Below, piece by piece: positions 8,424-17,090 of a stretch of DNA of 64,000 nt (position 1 is its first letter; each line of letters begins with the position of its first letter). The position numbers and the translations under genes were made by a program. This DNA is from Pseudomaricurvus sp033283335 (GTDB lineage Bacteria; Pseudomonadota; Gammaproteobacteria; Pseudomonadales; Cellvibrionaceae), in contig JAWMQP010000004.1 in assembly GCA_033283335.1 (NCBI GenBank), forward strand, positions 124,001 to 188,000, given 5' to 3'. A model generated the notes under the pieces. The model ran no database searches. It was not told where the DNA came from and was given only the letters and a program-made list of their open reading frames with translations.

Positions 8424-9083
8424 ATGGCCACAACGATTACTTCTGCCGGAAATTACCTCATGCCTTCCCAGCCTCAGGGGTCTGTCTACACAGCGGTTGA
8501 ATTCCTGGACAGCTTTTCCTATTTCACCGGTCGACTGATCGCCTGGTTAACCCTGGCGATGATGTTGATTACCTGCCTGATTGTAGTCCTCCGCTACGGC
8601 TTTTCCCTCGGCTCCATTGCCCTGCAAGAGTCGCTCGGTTACCTGCACGCAGCGGTATTTCTGCTGGGCATGGCCTTTACTCTGCAGCAGGACGGTCATG
8701 TGCGGGTGGATATTTTCTACCGGCGCTACAGCCAACAGCAAAAAGCCTGGGTCAACGCCCTGGGCGGCATCATCTTTCTACTGCCTTTTTGCCTGTTCAT
8801 TGTCTTTGCCAGTTGGGAATTTGTGGTCTCCTCCTGGGCCGTGCATGAGGGCTCTCCCAACGCCGGTGGCATACCCGCCGTGTTCCTGCTCAAGTCGCTG
8901 ATTCCACTGGCAGCCGCGCTGCTGGCCCTGCAGGGCATCAGCGGTGTACTGCGCAGCCTGTTGCTGTTGACCCAGGAACCGGGGTTAACTCAGGAACCGG
9001 GTTTAACTCAAGAAGCGGGTGTAAGCCACGAACAGGATGCAACCCGAGCGGCAGGCCTGAGCGAGGCAGCGCACCATGACTGA
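8424..9083 (+). CDS. dctQ: TRAP transporter small permease (DctQ family)
   Basis: 219 residues with four predicted TM helices in the DctQ arrangement. The conserved core includes LRYGFSLGSIALQESLGYLH and LQQDGHVRVDIFYRR. DctQ is the small inner-membrane subunit of tripartite ATP-independent periplasmic transporters. The start may instead be ATG 8460 (MPSQPQGS), since the ATG at 8424 has AGG directly abutting it. The stop overlaps the start of dctM by 8 bases, so the two are translationally coupled. The C-terminal 35 residues are an unusual hydrophilic tail built from hexapeptide repeats. No binding-protein gene is adjacent; a candidate lies at 13482-14621. Confidence 0.92.
   Translation: MATTITSAGNYLMPSQPQGSVYTAVEFLDSFSYFTGRLIAWLTLAMMLITCLIVVLRYGFSLGSIALQESLGYLHAAVFLLGMAFTLQQDGHVRVDIFYRRYSQQQKAWVNALGGIIFLLPFCLFIVFASWEFVVSSWAVHEGSPNAGGIPAVFLLKSLIPLAAALLALQGISGVLRSLLLLTQEPGLTQEPGLTQEAGVSHEQDATRAAGLSEAAHHD
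8967..9020 (+). repeat. 18-bp tandem repeat in the dctQ tail
   Basis: Three consecutive 18-base units encode LTQEPG, LTQEPG and LTQEAG; more degenerate units (VSHEQD, ATRAAG, LSEAAH) follow. The length is a multiple of three, so copy changes would stay in frame. Confidence 0.85.
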
Positions 9084-10458
9084 GTTGCTGGTCGAACTGT
9101 TGCCACTGTTGATGTTTGCGCTGGTGTGCGCCTGCCTGATGCTGGGCTACAACGTCGCCTTTACCCTGGCTGGCACAGCCCTGACCTGCGCTGGCCTGGG
9201 CATTGTCAGCGGCCACTTCGATGCCAGTTTACTGCGGGCCTTTCCCGATCGTATGTTTGGCACCATGAACAACTACACCCTCATCGCCGTGCCCCTGTTT
9301 GTGCTGATGGGGGTCATGATGGAGCGCTCCCACTTGGCCGAGCAGCTGCTCAACAACATGGCCCGCCTGTGTGGCCGTTTGCCGGCCGGCATGGCCATCT
9401 CGGTGGTGGTAGTGGGCATGTTGCTGGCCGCCTGCACCGGCATCGTCGGCGCCACCGTGGTGACCATGGGCCTGATGTCCCTGCCGGTGATGCTCAAACG
9501 GGGCTACAGCCCGGAACTGGCCACCGGCACCATATGCGCCACCGGTACCCTCGGGCAGATCATTCCACCGTCCATCGCCCTGGTGTTGCTGGGGGATATC
9601 CTCTCCAGTGCCTACCAGCAGGCGCAGTTGAAAATGGGCATCTTCAACCCCCAACCGGTGTCCGTCGGCGATCTGTTTATCGGTGCACTGGTACCGGGAC
9701 TGCTGCTGGTGGGGCTGTACATCGTCTATCTGTTGTTTACCTCCCTGCGGCGACCCGACCTGGCCCCCAGTGGCCAGCCTGAAGATGCGGATGAGGTTTC
9801 CGCTTTCACACTGCTGGGCAGTCTGCTGCCACCGGTGATCCTCATCGTACTGGTGCTGGGGTCCATCATCAGCGGTGCGGCCACACCCACCGAGGCCGCA
9901 GGCGTGGGGGCGCTGGGAGCGACACTGCTGGCCTGGCAACAGGGACAGTTAAGTCGCGCCAAGCTGGCCGACATTGCCCGTTCCACCACCGTCATCACCA
10001 CCATGGTGTTCACCATTTTGATCGGCGCCTCACTGTTTTCCCTCGTTTTCCGGGGCTTTGGTGGTGAGGAAATGATCACTCACTTTTTCCACAACCTGCC
10101 CGGCGGCATGGTTTCTGCCACCCTGATTGTCATGTTGGTCATTTTCTTGCTGGGCTTTATTCTCGACTTTATTGAAATCACCTTTGTGGTGGTACCGATT
10201 GTCGGACCGGTGCTGTTGGCCATGGGACTCGACCCCGTCTGGCTGGGCATTATGATCGCGCTCAACCTGCAAACATCATTTTTAACCCCGCCGTTTGGTT
10301 TCGCCCTGTTTTACCTGCGTGGCGTGGCGCCGGACGAGGTCGCGACCGCGGCCATCTATCGTGGCGTTGTGCCCTTTATTGTGCTCCAATTGGCGTTGAT
10401 GCTGGCGCTGGCAATCTGGCCTCAACTGGTCACCTGGCTGCCGGGGCAAATGCATTAA
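9076..10458 (+). CDS. dctM: TRAP transporter large permease (DctM family)
   Basis: 460 residues with about 12 hydrophobic helices. Recognisable DctM blocks are NNYTLIAVPLFVLMGVMMERS, CTGIVGATVVTMGLMSLPVM and GTLGQIIPPSIALVLLGD. The C-terminal LGFILDFIEITFVVVPIVGP with LNLQTSFLTPPFGFALFYLRG is typical of the mannitol/chloroaromatic/keto-acid subgroup. The large permease is the ion-coupled translocation subunit, usually Na+-driven. ATG overlaps the dctQ stop. It is followed 23 bases later by the thioesterase gene. The subgroup agrees with that of the separate binding protein at 13.5-14.6 kb. Confidence 0.94.
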   Translation: MTELLVELLPLLMFALVCACLMLGYNVAFTLAGTALTCAGLGIVSGHFDASLLRAFPDRMFGTMNNYTLIAVPLFVLMGVMMERSHLAEQLLNNMARLCGRLPAGMAISVVVVGMLLAACTGIVGATVVTMGLMSLPVMLKRGYSPELATGTICATGTLGQIIPPSIALVLLGDILSSAYQQAQLKMGIFNPQPVSVGDLFIGALVPGLLLVGLYIVYLLFTSLRRPDLAPSGQPEDADEVSAFTLLGSLLPPVILIVLVLGSIISGAATPTEAAGVGALGATLLAWQQGQLSRAKLADIARSTTVITTMVFTILIGASLFSLVFRGFGGEEMITHFFHNLPGGMVSATLIVMLVIFLLGFILDFIEITFVVVPIVGPVLLAMGLDPVWLGIMIALNLQTSFLTPPFGFALFYLRGVAPDEVATAAIYRGVVPFIVLQLALMLALAIWPQLVTWLPGQMH

Positions 10459-10481
10459 TTTTTGTGTGAGGTGATGATTCA

Positions 10482-10898
10482 ATGATTGATGATGATTACA
10501 ACGATAACGACATGGACGAAGAGCCGGTTCCCACCGGTGAATTGACCTTGCAAACCCTGGCCATGCCCGCCGATACCAACCCCAATGGGGATATTTTCGG
10601 CGGCTGGCTGATGTCGCAGATGGATTTGGCCGGCTCCATCAAGGCCGCCGCCATTGCCAGTGGCCGGGTCACCACCGTCGCCGCCGGCAGCATGGCCTTC
10701 CTGCGTCCGGTACCGGTCGGAGCCACCATCAGCTGCTACGCCGAAATACTGGAAATAGGCCGCTCCTCGGTCCGCATTATGGTGGATGTGTGGCTCTACC
10801 AGGCCGAAACCGGCGAGCGTTACAAGGTCACCGAGGGCACTTTCGTCTACGTCGCCATCGACGATAACGGGCGCACCCGACCGATCCAGCAGCGCTGA
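10482..10898 (+). CDS. Acyl-CoA thioesterase, hotdog fold (YciA type)
   Basis: 138 residues, a single hotdog domain. The motif PADTNPNGDIFGGWLMSQMD carries the N-P-N-G-D-I-F-G-G signature of YciA/BACH acyl-CoA hydrolases, with the catalytic Asp in GWLMSQMD. These cytoplasmic enzymes cleave a broad range of acyl-CoA esters. GAGGTGA lies 7 bases before the ATG. It trails dctM by 23 bases and may be read through from it; a functional link is not evident. The last residues are followed by a strong terminator. Confidence 0.9.
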   Translation: MIDDDYNDNDMDEEPVPTGELTLQTLAMPADTNPNGDIFGGWLMSQMDLAGSIKAAAIASGRVTTVAAGSMAFLRPVPVGATISCYAEILEIGRSSVRIMVDVWLYQAETGERYKVTEGTFVYVAIDDNGRTRPIQQR

Positions 10899-10920
10899 AC
10901 CGCTCAGCCGTGACGATCAC

Positions 10921-10949
10921 AAAAAGGGGATACTGATATCCCCTTTTTT
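10921..10949. terminator. Bidirectional rho-independent terminator
   Basis: A 12-bp stem AAAAAGGGGATA / TATCCCCTTTTT with a 4-base loop and six T. It lies between the converging thioesterase gene (+) and sixA (-). Confidence 0.92.
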
Positions 10950-10956
10950 GTGCCAC

Positions 10957-11451
10957 TCAGGACAACATTTTCGGGCTGATAAACGTCACCAGCTCCGCCG
11001 CATCAGTAGCCAGTTCCAGCCAGTCGTCAATATCAATCGCCAGCTGCACATAGCCACAAGTGGGGATATTATCGATATCGGCGCCACTGAGGCGATTGCA
11101 GAACTCGGTCAACGCCGGGTTGTGTCCAACCACCACCACCGATGTCAAACCTTCCTCCAGATTGCGACACCAGCTCATCAGGTCCTCAGCGTGAAAAGTG
11201 TAGAGGTCGTCCTCCACCTGCCAGTCAATTTCTCCCAGCGACAGCGCCTTGCTGAGCCCCGCTATGGTGGCCTGGGCGCGTACTGCCGGACTGCAGTAGA
11301 CATTGTCAAAATCACAACCCGCGTCGGCAATGGCATCCGCCATCACTCGACAGGACTTCTTTCCGCGTTCATTCAAAGGGCGATCAATATCCGCCAAACC
11401 CGGATGGTCCCAGCTGGATTTGGCATGACGGATTAGATGGAGGGTTTTCAT
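10957..11451 (-). CDS. sixA: Phosphohistidine phosphatase SixA
   Basis: 164 residues from ATG 11451. The histidine-phosphatase motif LIRHAKSSW is at residues 5-13 (His8 is the nucleophile), and the second catalytic His is in VVVVGHNPALTEF. SixA in E. coli removes phosphate from histidine of phosphotransfer proteins, notably NPr. The frame is open to 11502, but the family N-terminus MKTLHLIRHAKSSW fixes the start at 11451. It is a single gene between two terminators or gaps. Other small histidine phosphatases of this branch cannot be excluded. Confidence 0.9.
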   Translation of the reverse strand: MKTLHLIRHAKSSWDHPGLADIDRPLNERGKKSCRVMADAIADAGCDFDNVYCSPAVRAQATIAGLSKALSLGEIDWQVEDDLYTFHAEDLMSWCRNLEEGLTSVVVVGHNPALTEFCNRLSGADIDNIPTCGYVQLAIDIDDWLELATDAAELVTFISPKMLS

Positions 11452-11579
11452 GGCTGAAGATTCTCTCGGCAAGACAATCCAAACATATGTTGAGTCTGGC
11501 AACTCACACCAGGCTCGGAATTCACAACTAAATAGTAGCCCGCCATAAATCAGCCGCTAGTCCCAGCGCCGGCAAAGTT

Positions 11580-13415
11580 TCAGACTGAAAACGGAAACAA
11601 CCACGGCGTCAACAACAGGGTCGTCACATAGGTGAGCAATAACAACGGCAAACCGGTTTTGACAAAGTCGGTAAACACATAGCGGCCCGGCTCCACCACC
11701 AGCGTCACCACAGGGGTCGCCACCGGTGTGGAAAAAGAAGAGGAGGCGGCAATCAGTACGGCAACGGCAAACGGGTAGGGTGAGTAACCAGCGGCAGCGG
11801 CCGCGTAGATGGCGATGGGGGACACCAACACCGCCGCCGCCGTATTGGACAGCACCAGGCCAATACTGGCGGTGAGAAAAAACAACAGCGTCATCAGCAT
11901 ATAAGGGCCCGAACCGGACGACAGCGCCATCAGACCATCGGCGATCAATTGAGTACCGCCGGTTTTATTGAGGGCGTCTGCCAGCGGCAACATACCGGCC
12001 AGCAGCACCAGACTGCTCCAGCTGATGGAGCGATAGGCATCCTCCATGGTCAGGCAGCGGGTAAAAATCGCCGCCATGGACGCCATCATCACGGCGGTGA
12101 TGAGAGGTACAATATTGAAAATGGAGAGCAACACCATGGCCCCGAGAATCACCAATGACGTCCCCATACGATCATAGGAGGGCACCACATCGGCGTGTTC
12201 ACTGGGCAGTTCAGTGACGACAAAGTCGTGGGGCTTATGACTCAACTGTTGAATCTTGGACCAGGCGCCCACCACAAACAGGCTGTCGGCCGGCTGCAGT
12301 CTTGTATCCTCAAAGTTTTCCACCGCCTTGAAGTTGCGCCTAACTCCCAGCACATGCACGCCATAGTTACTGCGAAACTCGCACTCGCGCAATGACTTGC
12401 CAAGCAGCTGCGAATCCGGGTGAATCAACACTGTGGCACCACTGATGTCCCATAACCAGCGCTGGCGATCATTCCAGTTGTGGGGAATTTCCCGCAGCTG
12501 ATAGTCCTGTTGCAACCGATCCAGATCCTCCGGCTTGCCCACCACAATCATGCTGGTACCCAGCGACAACTCGAAACTGGACACCGGCGACACAATACGC
12601 TGTTTGCCTTTCAGGGTTTGTCGCAATACACCGACAATGCGCACGGTGTAGTGGCTTTCCAGCTGGGTATCACCTATCGGCATATCGACCAGCGGCGAGT
12701 TCGGCACAATGCGCAATTTGCGATAGGTGCTGCCAGGACTGTGGTCCTGCCACAACTCCTCCACGGAACGCGCACTTTTGGCTTCGCGACTGGGACTGAC
12801 CTTGGTCCCCAGCAGATGGCGTCCGACCAAGGCGATATACACCATACACACCAGCAGCACGGCGATACCCACCGGGGAAAAACTGAAAAACCCAAAACCA
12901 TCGTGGCCGGCCGACTTCAGCGCTTCGTGCACCACAATATTGGGTGTGGTGGCAATCAGGGTCAGCATGCCGGAGATCAGCGAGGCATAGGACAGGGGAA
13001 TCAGCATGCGCTTTGCATTGAGCTGGGTTTGCGAAGCTATCCGCAGCACCACCGGGATAAACAGGGCCACCACCACAGTGGAGCTCATCACCGACCCCAG
13101 CAGCGCGGCACTGGCCATCACCAGGATCAACAGCCGGGTTTCACTCTGCCCGCCCTGTTTCATGACCCAGTCGCCCACCACCCGGGCCACGCCGGTACGC
13201 GACAACATCTCACCCAACACCAACAAGCCGGCCACCAGCGCCACCACCGGGCTGCCGAATCCGGCAATCGCCTCGTTGACGGACAACACCCCACTGACAC
13301 TGAGGGCAATCACCACCAAAATGGCAACCACGTCAAAACGCACTCGATTGCTGGCCATGATGGCACCAGCGACTGCAATCAGGGCAAACACAAACACCGT
13401 TTCACCGGACATCAT
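11580..13415 (-). CDS. SLC13 family permease with two RCK_C (TrkA-C) domains
   Basis: 611 residues. Five to six TM helices (about 1-200) are followed by a soluble central part (about 205-385) with two RCK_C repeats, each around a PLVDMPIGDT or SQLLGKSLRECEFR type motif. A second set of TM helices (about 405-605) then ends with SFSTPVATPVVTLVVEPGRY. This split topology is that of the SLC13/DASS-related permeases often annotated as putative Na+/sulfate or anion symporters; the substrate cannot be read from sequence. The start is ATG 13415 or the next ATG 13412. It sits between sixA and the TRAP binding protein, all leftward. Confidence 0.85.
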   Translation of the reverse strand: MMSGETVFVFALIAVAGAIMASNRVRFDVVAILVVIALSVSGVLSVNEAIAGFGSPVVALVAGLLVLGEMLSRTGVARVVGDWVMKQGGQSETRLLILVMASAALLGSVMSSTVVVALFIPVVLRIASQTQLNAKRMLIPLSYASLISGMLTLIATTPNIVVHEALKSAGHDGFGFFSFSPVGIAVLLVCMVYIALVGRHLLGTKVSPSREAKSARSVEELWQDHSPGSTYRKLRIVPNSPLVDMPIGDTQLESHYTVRIVGVLRQTLKGKQRIVSPVSSFELSLGTSMIVVGKPEDLDRLQQDYQLREIPHNWNDRQRWLWDISGATVLIHPDSQLLGKSLRECEFRSNYGVHVLGVRRNFKAVENFEDTRLQPADSLFVVGAWSKIQQLSHKPHDFVVTELPSEHADVVPSYDRMGTSLVILGAMVLLSIFNIVPLITAVMMASMAAIFTRCLTMEDAYRSISWSSLVLLAGMLPLADALNKTGGTQLIADGLMALSSGSGPYMLMTLLFFLTASIGLVLSNTAAAVLVSPIAIYAAAAAGYSPYPFAVAVLIAASSSFSTPVATPVVTLVVEPGRYVFTDFVKTGLPLLLLTYVTTLLLTPWLFPFSV

Positions 13416-13481
13416 TGCGGGCAGATCCTAGAGAAGATTGGCGCGCATTATAACCCAACAACAGTGTTGATTCGATATTGA

Positions 13482-14621
13482 TCAATCCCGCATTTCGTAA
13501 TAGGCCTGCTCAGACACCTTGTGGTATTGCGCCACCCCGTCCTGAAACGCTTTATAGGAGTCATAAACCCGCTTGAAGTCGGGGTTTTTGGCGGATTCTT
13601 CCGCGTAAATGTCTTCGGCAATGCCCTTGAGTCGCTGCAGTACCGGCTCGGGAATGGGGCGCACATCCACCCCGTGCTTGTGAATCAATTCCTGCAAGGC
13701 AGTGTTGTTGCGACCGGTAAACTCATCGAGCATATCCTGGTTTGCCATCCGCGCCGCGGTTTCCACCATTGCCTGCAAATCCTTCGGCAGCGCTTCAAAC
13801 GCATCCTTGTTGACGATCAGTTCGAGAGTGGAGCCGGTTTCGTGCCAGCCGGGGTAGTAATAGTAGTCAGCCACCTGGTAAAAGCCGAAGGCCAGATCAT
13901 TGTAGGGACCAACCCATTCGGTGGCATCAATGACGCCGGTCTGCAGGGCGGTATAGAGTTCACCACCGGGAATGTTGACCGCCGAACCACCGGCGCGGCT
14001 CCACACTTCACCGCCGAGACCGGGAATACGCATTTTCAGGCCTTTGATGTCCTCGAAACGATTGATCTCTTTATTGAACCAGCCCGCCATTTGAATGCCG
14101 GTATTGCCGGCGGCAAACGGCACCAGATTGAAGGGGGCGTAAATCTCCCGCCATAACGACATACCGCCACCGTAATAGAGCCAGCCGTTCATTTCCTGGG
14201 CATTCATGCCAAACGGAATGGCGGTGAAGAACTGCGTGGCGGTGTTCTTGCCTTTCCAGTAATAGGCCGCACCATGACCCGCCTGCACACTGCCGGACGA
14301 CACAGCGTCGAACACCCCCAATGCCGGCACCAGCTCACCGGCACCATAGACAGACACCGTTAAACGGCCATCGCTCATGTCGTTCATCAAACGGGCAAAA
14401 TTGCTGGCGGCGGAACCGAGACCGGGAAAGTTTTTCGGCCAGGTGGTCACCAGTTTCCAGTGAAAGGTCTGCTGCTCCTGGTTGTGTGTCGCTGTGCCGG
14501 TGCCAGTGGCGGCAGGACCGTTCATCTTGGCCGCCACCAACAGCCAGAACAGCAATACGACCAGGGTTACCAGGCCGAGAATAATTCCCGCCGACCGGCG
14601 GTTGATGTGGGTTTCACTCAT
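13482..14621 (-). CDS. dctP: TRAP transporter substrate-binding protein, DctP family (TakP/FcbT1-like)
   Basis: 379 residues. An N-terminal hydrophobic segment (about 12-31) is a signal peptide or uncleaved anchor. Mature sequence begins near WKLVTTWPKNFPGLGSAASNFARLM, which matches TakP-like proteins that bind alpha-keto acids in the periplasm. The WFNKEI...GLKMRIPGLGGEVWSRAGGSAVNIPGGELYTALQTGVIDATEWVGP region is the ligand-binding core, with the family Arg in MRIPG. The matching QM permease genes are probably those at 8.4-10.5 kb, on the other strand and 3 kb away. Ligand identity is inference. Confidence 0.92.
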   Translation of the reverse strand: MSETHINRRSAGIILGLVTLVVLLFWLLVAAKMNGPAATGTGTATHNQEQQTFHWKLVTTWPKNFPGLGSAASNFARLMNDMSDGRLTVSVYGAGELVPALGVFDAVSSGSVQAGHGAAYYWKGKNTATQFFTAIPFGMNAQEMNGWLYYGGGMSLWREIYAPFNLVPFAAGNTGIQMAGWFNKEINRFEDIKGLKMRIPGLGGEVWSRAGGSAVNIPGGELYTALQTGVIDATEWVGPYNDLAFGFYQVADYYYYPGWHETGSTLELIVNKDAFEALPKDLQAMVETAARMANQDMLDEFTGRNNTALQELIHKHGVDVRPIPEPVLQRLKGIAEDIYAEESAKNPDFKRVYDSYKAFQDGVAQYHKVSEQAYYEMRD

Positions 14622-14717
14622 GGTCTGTTTCCGTTTTTATTTTTTATGATTTTTCCTGACTAAACGCGCTTACTACACACTAACTACTCGCCACTACACA
14701 CAAACAACAGGGCTTCA

Positions 14718-14739
14718 GCCGGCGAGCTTAGCCGCCGGC
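14718..14739 (-). terminator. Possible terminator hairpin after uvrD
   Basis: GC-rich 7-bp stem GCCGGCG / CGCCGGC with an 8-base loop, 13 bases after the uvrD stop. The following transcript lacks a clean U-run, so it may be only a stabilising 3' hairpin. Confidence 0.45.
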
Positions 14740-14751
14740 CGAGATCAGGCG

Positions 14752-16926
14752 CTAACTCATCGCCTCCAACTTGGCGAACTTCAGCACCAGCCACTTGGAG
14801 CCTTCCTCGTTAAAGTTCACCTGCACCCGCGCGCCGGCGCCATCCCCCTCAAAATGCAAAATCACACCCTCGCCAAATATCGGGTGCTTGACCCGCTGGC
14901 CCAGATAAAATCCGGTCTCTTCGCCGTCATCGCTCAGGCGCGGTTGCACGGCCGGTCGTTGAAAACTGACCGGTCGCGTGATGGTATTCTTGACCCGCAC
15001 TTCTTCCAGCAACTGCGGCGGAATTTCTTTGACAAAGCGCGATACGGAATTGTAATTATCCTGGCCGTGCATACGACGGTTTTCGGCGTAGCTGATCACC
15101 AACTGCTCCATGGCGCGGGTGATACCGACGTAACACAGACGTCGCTCTTCTTCGAGCCGGGTCGGATCCTCGGCAGACATGCGGTGGGGAAACAGGTTCT
15201 CTTCCGCACCGGCGAGAAACACCAGCGGAAACTCCAGCCCCTTGGCGGAGTGCAGCGTCATCAGCTGCACCGCATCGTCGTATTCGTCAGCCTGGGCTTC
15301 ACCGGCGTCCAGCGCGGCGGTATCGAGGAAAGCGTTCAATACCGGGGTATCGGGGTCGTCGTGCTCAAACACCCGGCAAGCATTGACCAGCTCTTCCAGG
15401 TTTTCAATACGCGCCAGACCTTTCTCACCTTTTTCCGCCTTGTGGAACTCGTACAATCCCGAACTGTGAATCACATGTTCGACGATTTCCCCCAACACCT
15501 TGTCGGCGTTGATGCGCTGCAGCTCGTTGACCAGCTCCAGAAAACCCTGCACGGCGTTCGCCGCCCGGGCTGTCAGGGCTTTGTTGTGCACCATCTGTTC
15601 CGCCGCCTGCCAAAGCGAGCAGCCCTGCTCGCGGGCAAACAAACGAATGTTATCCACAGTTTTTCCACCGATGCCGCGGGTGGGGGTATTGATGACCCGC
15701 TCAAACGCCGCATCGTCCTGGCGACTGGTCATCAGCCGCAAATAAGCCAGGGCATTGCGAATTTCCAGTCGCTCGTAGAAGCGCTGGCCACCGTAGATGC
15801 GGTAGGGAACCCCTTCCCGCAACAAGGCTTCTTCCAGCACCCGCGACTGGGCATTGGAGCGATAGAGAATAGCGCACTCATCCCGGCGCTTGCCCTGCCG
15901 CGCCCACTGTTCAATACGCTCGACAATGTAGCGCGCCTCGTCCTGCTCATTGAAGGCGGCGTACAGTTGAATCGGTTCGCCCTTGTCGCCGTCGGTGCGC
16001 AGGGTTTTGCCGAGTCTGCCCTGGTTGTTTTCGATCACCGCGTTGGCCGCATCCAGGATGGTGGCGGTGGAGCGGTAGTTGGTCTCCAGTCGCACCACCT
16101 CGGTGTTGTCAAAATCCGATTCGTAGCGCTGGATATTTTCAATCTTGGCGCCGCGCCAGCCGTAAATGGACTGGTCGTCATCGCCCACCGCAGTGACTTT
16201 GCAGCGCTTGCCAGCCAGTACCCGCAACCAGGCGTACTGAATGGTATTGGTGTCCTGGAACTCGTCCACCAGAATAAACGGGAAGCGCTCCTGATAATGA
16301 TTGAGCAGTTCCGGCGACTTCAGCCACAGTTCGTGGGAGCGCAGCAACAGCTCACCAAAGTCCACCATACCGCCTCGCTGGCAGGCGTCTTCGTACTCGC
16401 GGTAAATGCGGATCATGGTGGTGATGTAGGGGTCGCCGGTTTCCTGCAGGTAGTCCGGTCGCAGGCCCTCGTCTTTCTGAGCGTTGATAAACCATTGCGA
16501 TTGACGGGCCGGCCAGCGCTTGTCGTCCAGTCCCAGCTGCTGGGTGATGCGCTTTAACAGGCGCAGCTGATCGTCGCTGTCGAGGATCTGGAAATTCTGC
16601 GGCAGACCCGCTTCCTGCCAATGGGCTTTCAGCAGGCGATGGGCGATGCCATGGAAGGTGCCCACCCACATGCCGCGCGGGCTCAGTCCCAGCAGCTCCT
16701 CGATACGGCCGCGCATTTCCCGCGCCGCCTTGTTGGTGAAGGTCACCGCCAGAATGGAATAGGGCGACACCTGTTCCACCTGGATCAACCAGGCAATACG
16801 GTGCACCAGCACGCGGGTCTTGCCACTGCCGGCCCCCGCGAGGATCAGTTGATTGGTTGGCGCAGCAGTCACCGCCTGGCGCTGAGCGTCGTTGAGAGAA
16901 TCGATAATTTGGGATACGTCGTCCAT
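14752..16926 (-). CDS. uvrD: DNA helicase II UvrD
   Basis: 724 residues (E. coli 720). Superfamily-1 motifs in order: Walker A GAGSGKT (31-37), motif Ia TFTNKAAREMRGRI, motif II VDEFQDTN, motif III VGDDDQSIYGWRGA, motif IV YRSNAQSRVLEEAL, motif V TLHSAKGLEFPLVF, motif VI YVGITRAMEQL. The C-terminus has the Tudor-like segment YLGQRVKHPIFGEGVI...WLVLKFAKLE typical of UvrD and PcrA. It acts in nucleotide excision and mismatch repair. ATG 16926 gives MDDVSQIIDSLNDAQRQAV, the family start; an ATG three codons earlier is possible. It is divergent from the hexR-like gene. Confidence 0.96.
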   Translation of the reverse strand: MDDVSQIIDSLNDAQRQAVTAAPTNQLILAGAGSGKTRVLVHRIAWLIQVEQVSPYSILAVTFTNKAAREMRGRIEELLGLSPRGMWVGTFHGIAHRLLKAHWQEAGLPQNFQILDSDDQLRLLKRITQQLGLDDKRWPARQSQWFINAQKDEGLRPDYLQETGDPYITTMIRIYREYEDACQRGGMVDFGELLLRSHELWLKSPELLNHYQERFPFILVDEFQDTNTIQYAWLRVLAGKRCKVTAVGDDDQSIYGWRGAKIENIQRYESDFDNTEVVRLETNYRSTATILDAANAVIENNQGRLGKTLRTDGDKGEPIQLYAAFNEQDEARYIVERIEQWARQGKRRDECAILYRSNAQSRVLEEALLREGVPYRIYGGQRFYERLEIRNALAYLRLMTSRQDDAAFERVINTPTRGIGGKTVDNIRLFAREQGCSLWQAAEQMVHNKALTARAANAVQGFLELVNELQRINADKVLGEIVEHVIHSSGLYEFHKAEKGEKGLARIENLEELVNACRVFEHDDPDTPVLNAFLDTAALDAGEAQADEYDDAVQLMTLHSAKGLEFPLVFLAGAEENLFPHRMSAEDPTRLEEERRLCYVGITRAMEQLVISYAENRRMHGQDNYNSVSRFVKEIPPQLLEEVRVKNTITRPVSFQRPAVQPRLSDDGEETGFYLGQRVKHPIFGEGVILHFEGDGAGARVQVNFNEEGSKWLVLKFAKLEAMS

Positions 16927-16989
16927 GGGCGCCATTCTACCAAGAAAGCCCTCCCCAAAGGCAGCGCCAAATCCGACTTCTTGGTGGTT

Positions 16990-17006
16990 TTGTAGCTAAA
17001 CTACAA
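16990..17006. promoter_or_regulatory. HexR-like operator
   Basis: Perfect 6-base arms TTGTAG and CTACAA around CTAAA, 17 bases in total. This fits the known HexR site form TGTA-R-T-W3-A-C-TACA closely. A further half-site ACTACA lies at 17022-17027. It is upstream of the HexR-type regulator itself and in the uvrD/hexR divergent region, suggesting autoregulation. Confidence 0.75.
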
Positions 17007-17090
17007 AAAAGGGGTGCGTTTACTACATCTTTTTATATATCATTCCGGGCATTGGAACAAAGCCCCTCCATTAGCTGGGAAGCCACCGTC

